This document shows, piece after piece, positions 1 through 7,752 of a stretch of 64,000 nt of DNA (its first letter is position 1; every line of letters starts with the position of its first letter). The stretch is from an uncultured bacterium (GTDB lineage Bacteria > Cyanobacteriota > Vampirovibrionia > Gastranaerophilales > Gastranaerophilaceae): NCBI GenBank assembly GCA_949296355.1, contig CASFPS010000006.1, forward strand, positions 34,926 through 98,925, in the 5' to 3' direction. The notes under the pieces are model-generated. The model saw only the letters and a program-made list of their open reading frames with translations. It was not told where the DNA came from and ran no database searches. The translations under genes were made by a program, and so were the position numbers.

Positions 1-55
1 GAATTTTGCCATTCCTATGTTGATGTTTGTTAGTACTAAAAAGAAGGAAAGAATT

Positions 56-244
56 ATGAACAATCAAATTACGATTAGATCAGACCGTCAAGATGATTAC
101 ACATTCCAGTACAAAGGAGAAGATGTTGTTTTAAAAGCCGGCAGTATAATCAGTATTGCAGACGGACTTGCGGAAGTTGTTTTACCTACCTGCAAGATGA
201 AAGTTGTTAAAAATCTGATTGTAATAAAAGATGATGCAAAATAA
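56..244 (+). CDS. Small hypothetical protein (62 aa)
   Basis: Function not recognised. The in-frame ATG at 17 is possible, but the ATG at 56 has a purine-rich ribosome binding site (GAAGGAAAG) just upstream and is preferred. The product is small and soluble, with alternating hydrophobic beta-type stretches and one cysteine and no signal peptide or membrane segment. It is a single gene ended by a strong hairpin terminator. Its beginning lies close to the window edge, so upstream partners cannot be seen. Confidence 0.6.
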   Translation: MNNQITIRSDRQDDYTFQYKGEDVVLKAGSIISIADGLAEVVLPTCKMKVVKNLIVIKDDAK

Positions 245-256
245 TTGAAGGTCTGG

Positions 257-286
257 CGGGTTGAACAATAAGGTTCAACCCGTTTT
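257..286 (+). terminator. Rho-independent terminator after the 62-aa gene
   Basis: Perfect 10-bp stem (CGGGTTGAAC / GTTCAACCCG) with a 6-nt loop followed by TTTT, 12 nt after the stop codon. Confidence 0.85.
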
Positions 287-331
287 ATAACTTTATTAAT
301 TCTTAGTTAATCTTCATTGTGACTGATATAC

Positions 332-1798
332 TCAGTTCTTTAAATTTTTAGTTTTTATCCCAAATTTAGCCAGTTTTAGTGCCAGTGTATTTCTGCTTAT
401 ACCTAATTCTTCGCTGATTTCCATTTTTGATTTACCTGAGCGGAGCAACTGTTCTAATTGCTCTTTTGTAATATTTTTAGCACTGTCAAACTTCCTTTTA
501 GCAGTACTTACTAAATTGTATTTACGTATTAAACTATGATACATAACCGGCGGAATATCATACATTTCGCATATTTCCTGCGGGGTAGCGCCCTCATCTA
601 AATACATTTGAATTTCATCTGTTTTGGCTTCCAATTCTTTAAGCCGGTCAATAGAACCTGATAAGACTGTCGCTACTTTTGCTTCCCTTGCCTTATGATG
701 AAATGTTGTTGCTGCTATATCTAATTCCTCTTCTGCTTTTGCCAGTGATTCCCAGTTCTTAACTGTTTCCTCCAGTTTATTTCTAGGAACCTCCTTTAAC
801 CGTGCGTGATGTTTATAGTTATAATTAACCCCTAAACGTTTCAATAAATGATAAAAAAGGGGATTACTTATATTTAGTGTTTTGCATATTTCCTTAACAG
901 TTAATCCTTTATCTACAAGAGTTTGTAATTCTTCTTTCGTAATACTTAATGTATTAGCTTTATTTTGTCTGAAAGCAGTTATTATTCCGAATCTGTTAAC
1001 AAGTGTTGAATAGTTTCTTCTGCTAATATTAAGTTCTTTACATATTTCATCGACACTTTTGCCGCTCTGTATAAGTTCTTCCAGTTTTTCTTTTGTAACA
1101 TTATTAATGGCTTCTTTTTTTTGTAATATTTTGGTGCTTATTTTAAGTTTTGTAATAAGCCTTTGGAGTGTCGGTTGTGCTATTCCAAGGATTTCAGCTA
1201 TTTCAGGATATGTTTTTCCGCTTTCTATTAAATTTATAATATCCTCTTTTTTAACCTTAGCAACCCGTTCTTTAGATTTTTTGTATTCAGTTTGAATATC
1301 AAGTTTTTGTAAAAGCTTATAATAAACAGATTGTGATATATTTAACCTTTTACAAATTTCCTCAGGCGGCAGCTTATTATCAACGAGTTCTTGCAGCATC
1401 TTCTTTGTTATGATTTTGCTGTTTGCACCGTGCATATAGTTTTTTAAATCAAATTTTTTTATTAAGTTATAATATGCAGTTGTTGTAATTTTGAAATATT
1501 TGCAAATATCCAGAATTGAAAAATGCTGCTTTAATAATTCTTCAAATTTTTCTTTTGAAATTTTGCTAAGTTCATCATTGTAATTTGATAATTTTGAAGG
1601 AAGTCCTAATTTTTTTAATTGTTTATAATAATAAGCAAGCGAGACTCCGAGTTCTTCTGCAATCTTTTTTTCGGCAAACCCTGAATTGCGCAAGTTGAGT
1701 ACCTGCTCTTTAGTAATAATGATCCCTTTTTTGCCTCCAAAGGCGGGTTTAAATGAGAAATTATGATTTGTGTGTAAAGAATTGACTGTTATGTTCAT
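332..1798 (-). CDS. Protein of nine tandem helix-turn-helix units (488 aa)
   Basis: No known family name is assigned. After a 25-residue leader holding the segment FSFKPAFGG (14-22), almost the whole protein is one repeat used nine times with a period of 50-54 residues. Units begin near residues 28, 80, 130, 182, 234, 286, 337, 389 and 443. Each unit follows the pattern [IV]TKE-x-L-x2-L-x3-G-K/x-x3-EI-x3-L-x-IS-x3-Y/x-x2-L-x2-L-x-I, which is the signature of a homeodomain-like/resolvase-type HTH (helix, short helix, turn, recognition helix). Unit 7 is the most degenerate and unit 9 closest to consensus. There is no catalytic domain, signal peptide or membrane segment. It is transcribed divergently from tuf. 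I infer a modular nucleic-acid-binding protein; function is unknown. Confidence 0.85.
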   Translation of the reverse strand: MNITVNSLHTNHNFSFKPAFGGKKGIIITKEQVLNLRNSGFAEKKIAEELGVSLAYYYKQLKKLGLPSKLSNYNDELSKISKEKFEELLKQHFSILDICKYFKITTTAYYNLIKKFDLKNYMHGANSKIITKKMLQELVDNKLPPEEICKRLNISQSVYYKLLQKLDIQTEYKKSKERVAKVKKEDIINLIESGKTYPEIAEILGIAQPTLQRLITKLKISTKILQKKEAINNVTKEKLEELIQSGKSVDEICKELNISRRNYSTLVNRFGIITAFRQNKANTLSITKEELQTLVDKGLTVKEICKTLNISNPLFYHLLKRLGVNYNYKHHARLKEVPRNKLEETVKNWESLAKAEEELDIAATTFHHKAREAKVATVLSGSIDRLKELEAKTDEIQMYLDEGATPQEICEMYDIPPVMYHSLIRKYNLVSTAKRKFDSAKNITKEQLEQLLRSGKSKMEISEELGISRNTLALKLAKFGIKTKNLKN

Positions 1799-1859
1799 AT
1801 AATAGGTAAAACTTCTAAAAATATTTTTTGCCGGAAGTTTTTATATGTTATCACAAAGA

Positions 1860-1887
1860 TTGACAAGAAATCTTTATAGACTAAAAT
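1860..1887 (+). promoter_or_regulatory. Probable tuf promoter
   Basis: TTGACA at 1860-1865 and TAAAAT at 1882-1887 with a 16-nt spacer, about 64 nt before the tuf start codon. Inferred from sequence only. Confidence 0.5.
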
Positions 1888-1951
1888 ATAGAATATAACT
1901 TAGTATAGTAAGTTAACGTAGTATATTTAATCAAAGAAGGAGATTAATCTC

Positions 1952-3160
1952 ATGGCACGTGAAAAGTATGAACGTACAAAACCGCACGTTAACATTGGTA
2001 CAATTGGCCACGTTGACCACGGTAAAACAACATTGACTGCAGCTATTACAGGAGTTATGGCTGCTGCCGGAAAAGCTCAAGCAAAGAAATTTGATGAAAT
2101 CGATGCTGCTCCGGAAGAAAAAGCAAGAGGTATAACCATCTCTACAGCTCACGTAGAATATGAAACAGATGCAAGACACTACGCACACGTTGACTGCCCG
2201 GGTCACGCTGACTATGTTAAAAACATGATTACAGGTGCAGCTCAGATGGACGGTGCAATTCTTGTCGTTGCAGCTACTGACGGTGCTATGCCTCAGACTC
2301 GTGAACACATCCTTCTTGCTAGACAGGTTGGTGTTCCTAACTTAGTTGTATTCTTGAACAAATGCGACATGGTTGATGATCCGGAATTGTTAGAATTAGT
2401 TGAAATGGAAGTTAGAGAATTACTTTCTTCTTATGAATTCGACGGTGACAATATTCCGTTCATCCACGGTTCAGCTTTAAAAGCTTTAGAAGCTGTTCAA
2501 GCTAATCCAAATGTTCAAAGAGGCGAAGACAAATGGGTTGACAAGATTTGGGAATTGATGGATGCAGTAGATTCTTACTTCCCAACTCCTGTTCGTGACT
2601 TAGACAAACCTTTCTTGATGCCGGTTGAAGACGTATTCTCTATCACTGGTCGTGGTACAGTTGCTACCGGTAGAGTAGAACGTGGTGTTGTTAAAGTTGG
2701 TGACGAAGTTGAATTGGTTGGTCTTGGTGAAACTAAGAAAACTACAGTAACCGGTGTTGAAATGTTCAGAAAATCACTTGACCAAGGTCAAGCTGGTGAC
2801 AACATCGGTGCTTTGTTAAGAGGTATTGATAAGACTGAAATCCAACGTGGTCAAGTTCTTGCAAAACCTGGTACAATTCACCCGCACACTAAATTCACTG
2901 CTAACGTTTACGTTTTAACGAAAGAAGAAGGCGGACGTCACACTCCATTCTTCCCTGGTTACAGACCTCAGTTCTATATCAGAACAACTGACGTTACCGG
3001 TTCTATCAAATTCGACGGCGAAATGGTAATGCCTGGTGATAACGTAGTTATGGAAGTTGAACTTATCGCTCCTGTAGCTATCGAAGAAGGTATGAGATTC
3101 GCTATTCGTGAAGGCGGTAGAACAGTTGGTGCCGGTGTTGTTGACAAAATTATCGAATAA
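1952..3160 (+). CDS. tuf: Elongation factor Tu
   Basis: GTPase that delivers aminoacyl-tRNA to the ribosomal A site. The G1 loop GHVDHGKT is at residues 19-26. Switch I (RGITI), DCPGH, NKCD and the SALK motif follow in the expected order, then beta-barrel domains 2 and 3. At 402 aa the protein is full length. The start has a good Shine-Dalgarno (AAGGAGA). Here tuf stands alone: it is not next to fusA, rpsL or rpsJ inside this window, and it has its own promoter and terminator. Its codon use is visibly biased toward a small codon set compared with neighbours, as expected for a highly expressed gene. Confidence 0.99.
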   Translation: MAREKYERTKPHVNIGTIGHVDHGKTTLTAAITGVMAAAGKAQAKKFDEIDAAPEEKARGITISTAHVEYETDARHYAHVDCPGHADYVKNMITGAAQMDGAILVVAATDGAMPQTREHILLARQVGVPNLVVFLNKCDMVDDPELLELVEMEVRELLSSYEFDGDNIPFIHGSALKALEAVQANPNVQRGEDKWVDKIWELMDAVDSYFPTPVRDLDKPFLMPVEDVFSITGRGTVATGRVERGVVKVGDEVELVGLGETKKTTVTGVEMFRKSLDQGQAGDNIGALLRGIDKTEIQRGQVLAKPGTIHPHTKFTANVYVLTKEEGGRHTPFFPGYRPQFYIRTTDVTGSIKFDGEMVMPGDNVVMEVELIAPVAIEEGMRFAIREGGRTVGAGVVDKIIE

Positions 3161-3189
3161 TTAGATCTCAATATGACAGATTCAAAGGT

Positions 3190-3220
3190 CCGGCTCTACT
3201 TTATAGAGAGCCGGGTTTTT
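3190..3220 (+). terminator. tuf terminator
   Basis: 8-bp perfect stem (CCGGCTCT / AGAGCCGG), 9-nt loop, then G and TTTTT. It lies 30 nt after the tuf stop and before the convergent hypothetical gene. Confidence 0.85.
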
Positions 3221-3239
3221 GTTTGATTTATTTAGTTTA

Positions 3240-3782
3240 TTAAAAGGAGAACGCTTTACATATTGTCTTTGCAATTTCTAATAAAGAACCTTTACCAGCC
3301 TCAACTTCTACTGAAAATCCAGGAATGTGATATTGTCCATAAGGATTGCCCTCTCTTTTACCAATACACCAATTTTTCATGTCAAATTTCTTTTTACCGG
3401 GCGTTGCATATCCTTTTGCATTTAGATATTTGGAGCGGTTCTTAGAACTTACCAGATTTATATCAAAATCCATTCTTCCACCATTTGTTTTACAGAGTTC
3501 TATCCTGCTTAACGGAGTTTCTCCGTCTTTAAATAACATATTCATTCTGCTATAACTGTCATCAGTAATATCATATCCAACTTCAAGTTTTGGTTCTTTA
3601 GCATTAGAACAAAAAATAGTTTTAAGTTTTTGTCTGGCAGCACCGCTTCTGCCTGCTGTATCTTTTAAGTCAAATACAACTTGCCTTGCAGATTGGTTTG
3701 TCCTCTGTGTTATTTTTCCGCCAATTGTTTTAGATAAATCAGCTCCTGTTTCTAATAATTGTACAATTGCCCTTGTTCCCAT
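3240..3782 (-). CDS. Hypothetical protein (180 aa)
   Basis: Family not recognised. The product is a soluble, basic, glycine-containing protein with an N-terminal segment like an ankyrin-type turn (LLETGADLSKTIGGK) and no signal peptide or transmembrane region. The C-terminal half is rich in Lys/Gly/Tyr. The start has a clear AGGAGA ribosome binding site. It is a single gene converging on tuf and divergent from the DUF3137 gene. Confidence 0.7.
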   Translation of the reverse strand: MGTRAIVQLLETGADLSKTIGGKITQRTNQSARQVVFDLKDTAGRSGAARQKLKTIFCSNAKEPKLEVGYDITDDSYSRMNMLFKDGETPLSRIELCKTNGGRMDFDINLVSSKNRSKYLNAKGYATPGKKKFDMKNWCIGKREGNPYGQYHIPGFSVEVEAGKGSLLEIAKTICKAFSF

Positions 3783-3992
3783 CTTAAATCTCCTAAAAAA
3801 AACGCCTGGTTCTACTTATATAAAGTCATATAGCGACTTAGAATTGCCAATGCAAAATATAATGTAAAGAAATATTTACATTATTATGGACTTCTTAAAA
3901 CAATACCTCAATATCATTAAAAATTTCCAGCCAATGTATGTATAAACAAATTATGTAATAACATATAATTAAAATAAATCCTAGGAGTAAGA

Positions 3993-4997
3993 ATGGATAA
4001 TTATAATCAAAGCCGCATAAAATTTCAGCAGAGTTATTACAATATACTCATGCCTGTTATCAAAGAAATGGAATCAAAACGAAAATTATATCTATTACTT
4101 GCTATTTTAAGCAGTAGTTTTATTGTTGTTATTGACATGAGCCTGATATTCATAATTACAATATCTATACTTCCGATTTACGAAAAAATAGGTTTAATTA
4201 TTGTAATGCTTATATTCCTGTCATTTGCCAATTGTACATTTGTCTCACAAGAAAAGTCGTTTGAAAAGAAAATAAAGCCTCTAATAATGCCCGTAGCATG
4301 CAACTGTATTGGCAATATTAAATGGTACTTGAATGACGTAGAAAAACCTGTCTTTACAATGTATAGTTCTGATACATATAAACCGCCGGAAAAACTGGAA
4401 GGAGCAAACCTGTATGTTAATTCTTCTTTAATACCTGCATTCACCAAAAGCCATTATGAGGATTGTTTTTCCGGCGAGCATAATGGAGTTAAATATAAAA
4501 TTAAAGAAGTTGAATATAGTATACATGTTAATTATGTAAAGTCTTCGCAAAAAGTAAGCGTTTTTAAAGGAATTATTATAGAAATTGATATGAATAAAAG
4601 GTTTGACGGCTGCACACTTGTTAGACAAAAAGATATAATACATGGAGGAGATTCCTGCCCTCCCAAATTAAAAGAAATAATATTAGAAGATGTAAATTTT
4701 GCAAAAAAATTTTATGTATATGCAGAAGATGAAATAGAAGCCAGATACTTGTTAACAACCGCATTTATGGAAAGAATTAATAACATAAAATTAGCCTTTA
4801 ATGCCAGAAAAATTGACTTTGTTTTTTATGATAACAGATTGGTATTTGCCATTCATGCACAAAAAGACTTATTTTCTATTGCATCTCTATTGAAGCCGGT
4901 GAACAATACGAAGCAATTTTTTACAATGTTTGAGCAAATTTTATCAATAATCAAGCTTATTGATTATTTTAAATTGGATCAAAGACTTGGTCTCTAG
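3993..4997 (+). CDS. DUF3137 family membrane protein
   Basis: The N-terminal cytoplasmic stretch is followed by two adjacent transmembrane helices (about residues 30-55 and 60-82) and a large soluble C-terminal domain. The C-terminal domain carries the hallmarks of DUF3137: a GE(H)NG segment, F-x-G-I-x2-x-x-D-x-N-K-x-F, an LED-x-x-F-x-K-x-F block, and the diagnostic D-x-x-EARY-LLT-x-x-FMERI. The family's biochemical role is unknown. Start is the ATG at 3993 behind an AGGAG site. The gene is monocistronic. Confidence 0.8.
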   Translation: MDNYNQSRIKFQQSYYNILMPVIKEMESKRKLYLLLAILSSSFIVVIDMSLIFIITISILPIYEKIGLIIVMLIFLSFANCTFVSQEKSFEKKIKPLIMPVACNCIGNIKWYLNDVEKPVFTMYSSDTYKPPEKLEGANLYVNSSLIPAFTKSHYEDCFSGEHNGVKYKIKEVEYSIHVNYVKSSQKVSVFKGIIIEIDMNKRFDGCTLVRQKDIIHGGDSCPPKLKEIILEDVNFAKKFYVYAEDEIEARYLLTTAFMERINNIKLAFNARKIDFVFYDNRLVFAIHAQKDLFSIASLLKPVNNTKQFFTMFEQILSIIKLIDYFKLDQRLGL

Positions 4998-5013
4998 TTT
5001 GTTTCACGAATTA

Positions 5014-5163
5014 TTAAAGCAATAAATAGTTTTTTTCAGTATTTATAATACATGTTTTTTTGTAATTTTTAGGAACTTCGATAAAAACATATTCGTTTTT
5101 TTTCTTTAATCCGCACAGACCGATGACTGAATCATGCTTGAAAAAGTTCTTGATAAATTCCAT
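5014..5163 (-). CDS. Small protein (49 aa)
   Basis: A short open frame that is easy to miss. ATG at 5161-5163 (minus) is preceded by AAAGGA at good spacing. The predicted peptide has an amphipathic N-terminus (MEFIKNFFKHD), a central beta-like stretch and a leucine-rich end (NYLLL). There is no cysteine pair and no signal peptide. It is divergent from the DUF1858 operon and convergent with the DUF3137 gene. The coding call rests on ribosome binding site, start, and balanced composition only. Confidence 0.55.
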   Translation of the reverse strand: MEFIKNFFKHDSVIGLCGLKKKNEYVFIEVPKNYKKTCIINTEKNYLLL

Positions 5164-5184
5164 ATTTAAATCCTTTCATAGTTA

Positions 5185-5193
5185 TGGTATAAT
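5185..5193 (+). promoter_or_regulatory. Extended -10 promoter for the DUF1858-NfeD-SPFH cluster
   Basis: TGGTATAAT matches the TGnTATAAT extended -10 consensus. It would give a leader of about 135 nt before the DUF1858 gene. That leader contains a two-codon open frame with a strong ribosome binding site at 5234-5256. Confidence 0.55.
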
Positions 5194-5335
5194 GACACTA
5201 CTTGTTTAATTAGTTTTCTGAATATGTCAAGATAAGGAGTTAATTAAATGATTTAGTATTTTGTCAGGCAGTAATAAAATCAGGCTATAACGGCAAAATG
5301 CGAAGAGGCAGTATTTAAAAAGAAAGGTTGAAAAT

Positions 5336-5536
5336 ATGGCAAAAGTTACAAAAGAAATGGGGATTATGGATATAGTACAACAGCATCCGGAGGCTATTGC
5401 AGTGTTTCAGAAGTACGGCATGGGATGTATAGGATGCGCTGCTGCACATTTTGAAAACTTAGAAGCCGGCGCTAAGGTTCACGGCTTCGATGCTGATGAA
5501 ATGGTTGCGGAAATTAACTCTATTATTGGTGAATAG
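5336..5536 (+). CDS. DUF1858 redox-disulfide domain protein (66 aa)
   Basis: A stand-alone DUF1858 / hybrid-cluster-associated disulfide domain, known as the N-terminal part of ScdA/RIC-type iron-sulfur repair proteins. Here it is the complete protein. C31-I-G-C34 forms the CxxC motif after the conserved hydrophobic helix (V-F-x-KYGMGC). A small helical C-terminal half ends the protein. A strong ribosome binding site (AAAGAAAGG) precedes the ATG. It is followed after 21 nt by the NfeD gene, probably in the same operon. The exact substrate is unknown. Confidence 0.85.
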   Translation: MAKVTKEMGIMDIVQQHPEAIAVFQKYGMGCIGCAAAHFENLEAGAKVHGFDADEMVAEINSIIGE

Positions 5537-5557
5537 AAATTTAAGGAGGAATGCATA

Positions 5558-5980
5558 GTGCTAATCTGGCAATTTTTATGCGTTGTAGGCGTTGCGTTTG
5601 TAATACTTGAAATTTTTACTCCGAGCATGTTTTTCTTGAATTTTGCTCTGGCGTCTTTTATTACAGCAGCAGCCTCGCTCTTTGTTGCGGATAAATTTTA
5701 TCTGGTATTAATCTTTTTTGTTCTGTCTTTTTTGTCATTTGTATTTTTACGTCCGATATTACTAAGGAAAAACTCAAAAGAAACGGAGACAGGAGTTGAG
5801 GGTAAATACATCGGTCAGATAGCTAAAGCTGCAGAAGAGATTACATCCTTAAAAGGTGTTATAAATATTTACGGCGAACGCTGGGAAGCCAGATGCGAAG
5901 AAGGCTTAACAATTCCTGCCGGAGCGGAAGTAAGGATAGTTACGAACAACGGTTTAATAATGTTTGTAGAGAATATTTAG
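5558..5980 (+). CDS. NfeD-like membrane protein (short form)
   Basis: 140 aa. The N-terminal half has two or three closely packed transmembrane helices (residues about 3-65). The C-terminal half is an OB-fold NfeD domain (G-x-x-G-x-x-x-x-x-x-x-x-x-G-x-x-x-x-x-G-E-x-W-x-A). NfeD proteins pair with SPFH/stomatin-type proteins, whose gene begins 10 nt downstream here. Start is GTG at 5558: AAGGAGG is spaced 8 nt from it, while the nearby ATG at 5551 is out of frame. Likely acts in membrane microdomain assembly. Confidence 0.9.
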   Translation: MLIWQFLCVVGVAFVILEIFTPSMFFLNFALASFITAAASLFVADKFYLVLIFFVLSFLSFVFLRPILLRKNSKETETGVEGKYIGQIAKAAEEITSLKGVINIYGERWEARCEEGLTIPAGAEVRIVTNNGLIMFVENI

Positions 5981-5989
5981 GAGAGTTTT

Positions 5990-6964
5990 ATGTTTTTATT
6001 GTCAGTAATTTTAATTGTATTAGCACTTGTATTTGTTGCAAAAGGGGTTATTATTGTTCAGCAGGCTGAGGTTGTTATTGTAGAGCGCCTCGGTAAATTT
6101 GACAGAGTGTTACAATCAGGTTTTAACTTTATTATTCCTATTCTGGAAGCGCCGAGAGCTATTGATTGGAAAGTTACCCAGAGAGGTTTTGACGGTAACA
6201 CTTATTCAATTATTCAAAAGAGAACAAAGATTGACTTAAGAGAAGCTGTTTACGATTTCCCGAGACAAAATGTTATTACAAAAGATAACGTGTCAATCAG
6301 TATTAACGCTCTTTTGTATTTCCAGATTATCGATCCGAAATCTGCAGTGTATGAAATTCAGAACCTTCCGGATGCTATAGAAAAATTAACTCAGACTAAC
6401 TTAAGAAACCTCGTCGGTCAGCTTGATCTTGATGAAAGCCTTGTTTCGCGTGATAAAATTAATCACGAACTAAGAGCCATTTTAGACGACGCAACTAACA
6501 AATGGGGTGTAAAAGTTAACAGGGTTGAATTACAGGATATTATTCCTCCGGCTGATATTCAGTCTGCAATGGAAAAACAGATGAAGGCTGAAAGAGACAG
6601 ACGTGCAGCTATTCTTGAAGCAGAAGGTTTGAAAAAATCAGCAGTATTAAAAGCGGAAGGTGAAAAAGAAGCTGCAATAAACAGAGCAGAGGGTGAAAAA
6701 CAGGCAAATATTTTGAGAGCAGAAGGTGTTGCTCAAGCTAGAATTTTGGAAGCTGATGGTGAAAAAGAAGCTATTCAAAGAATAATAAACGCTTTAGCAG
6801 ATAAAGGACAGCCTGATAAGTATTTAATTGCAATGAAATATCTTGAAACAATGAAAACAATTACAAGCGGAAAAGACAATAAGATTGTTTATATGCCTTA
6901 TGAAGCAACAGGTATTTTGAGTTCTGTAGACGGTATCAAACAAATGTTCGGAGATAAGAAATAA
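5990..6964 (+). CDS. SPFH/band-7 (stomatin/paraslipin-like) membrane protein
   Basis: 324 aa. One N-terminal membrane helix (1-24), then a band-7/prohibitin domain (EVVIVERLGKFDRVLQSG, VSINALLYFQI). A long Ala/Glu-rich coiled coil (about 195-265) with repeated AEGEK units follows, then a short hydrophobic C-terminus. This is the slipin-2/paraslipin layout. It forms the usual operon pair with NfeD. The family organises membrane microdomains and regulates proteases; the precise role here is inferred. Confidence 0.93.
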   Translation: MFLLSVILIVLALVFVAKGVIIVQQAEVVIVERLGKFDRVLQSGFNFIIPILEAPRAIDWKVTQRGFDGNTYSIIQKRTKIDLREAVYDFPRQNVITKDNVSISINALLYFQIIDPKSAVYEIQNLPDAIEKLTQTNLRNLVGQLDLDESLVSRDKINHELRAILDDATNKWGVKVNRVELQDIIPPADIQSAMEKQMKAERDRRAAILEAEGLKKSAVLKAEGEKEAAINRAEGEKQANILRAEGVAQARILEADGEKEAIQRIINALADKGQPDKYLIAMKYLETMKTITSGKDNKIVYMPYEATGILSSVDGIKQMFGDKK

Positions 6965-6978
6965 TATTTCTGAATTTA

Positions 6979-6987
6979 TGGTAAGAT
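6979..6987 (+). promoter_or_regulatory. Extended -10 promoter
   Basis: TGGTAAGAT, an extended -10 element 26 nt upstream of the ATG at 7014. Confidence 0.45.
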
Positions 6988-7013
6988 ATAAATAACAAGA
7001 AAGGATATAGAAT

Positions 7014-7364
7014 ATGAAAAAAGGTTTATTGTTGTTATTAGCAGCGGCTTTTGTACTTCCGGCATTTGCTTATAATTATGATACAAAAGTTCCAGTCCCG
7101 GGAAAAACTCTTGCAGACGGAAAACTGCAATCTGAAATGCTTTTCCCTGTCTATGCTTACGGGTTAAGAGTTGCGGCACCGGATTGTAAAGATTTTGCAA
7201 TTACAAATACAGAAATTTCTAAGCCTCGTGATGGCGGCGCATGGGAAGAAATATGGACCGTTAAAGCCTGCACAAGAACCGCAAGAATCCCTATTAAGTT
7301 TAGTACAACCGAGCAGGGAACTGATTTTGCAATTGACCCGATGGGCGTAAAGGTTGCAAAGTAG
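7014..7364 (+). CDS. Secreted hypothetical protein (116 aa)
   Basis: A clear Sec signal peptide (KK, hydrophobic LLLLLAAAFVLP, cleavage after AFA near residue 19) leads to a mature domain of about 97 residues. This has two cysteines (in PDCKD and KACTRT) that could form a disulfide, and a beta-rich sequence. Family not recognised. The start has AAAGGA at correct spacing. The next gene starts 6 nt after its stop, so the two are probably co-transcribed. Confidence 0.75.
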   Translation: MKKGLLLLLAAAFVLPAFAYNYDTKVPVPGKTLADGKLQSEMLFPVYAYGLRVAAPDCKDFAITNTEISKPRDGGAWEEIWTVKACTRTARIPIKFSTTEQGTDFAIDPMGVKVAK

Positions 7365-7370
7365 GGCGCT

Positions 7371-7703
7371 ATGGTAAGTGTTAATTCTATCAATCCAGCG
7401 GCGGAAAAATTGACTCAATTGCGCAACAGAATTGTGTATTCTGTTGTTGAAGGCAGTTTTAAAAAATATAAAACCGCGGCAAAAGAATGTGCAAAGTATA
7501 CTCTGGAGAATTATGAACTTGCAAAAAAGACTAAGTCTCCGGAGTTAAAAGTGCCTGTATTTTCGAAAGTCGGGTTGAATATGATGAAAATATGGTTTTT
7601 AAATCTTTTCAGAAAAAAGTCGCCGGAGGAGAAGGCTTTGAGAAAAATGCAAAAAGAAGAAAAAGCCAGAGCTTATGCAGATAAATTTATGAAACAGGTA
7701 TAG
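7371..7703 (+). CDS. Hypothetical protein (110 aa)
   Basis: Function not recognised. The protein is basic and helical: an N-terminal amphipathic segment, a hydrophobic patch (VGLNMMKIWFLNLF) that might contact a membrane, and a charged coiled C-terminus (PEEKALRKMQKEEKARAYADKF). No Shine-Dalgarno is visible at the ATG, which lies 6 nt after the preceding stop codon, so translational coupling is likely. Confidence 0.6.
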   Translation: MVSVNSINPAAEKLTQLRNRIVYSVVEGSFKKYKTAAKECAKYTLENYELAKKTKSPELKVPVFSKVGLNMMKIWFLNLFRKKSPEEKALRKMQKEEKARAYADKFMKQV

Positions 7704-7709
7704 AAAATG

Positions 7710-7731
7710 AAAGGTGCAAATTTGCACCTTT
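7710..7731. promoter_or_regulatory. Perfect 22-nt palindrome
   Basis: AAAGGTGCAAATTTGCACCTTT reads the same on both strands. It sits 6 nt after a stop codon and 22 nt before the phosphoglucomutase start. It could fold as a hairpin terminator without a long U-run, or serve as an operator. Role undecided. Confidence 0.4.
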
Positions 7732-7752
7732 CCGGTATAAAAGGGGAATATT

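Noticed and set aside
1931..2308. 125-residue frame antisense to tuf
   Set aside because: Cys/Ser-rich translation typical of the reverse strand of a highly biased coding gene.
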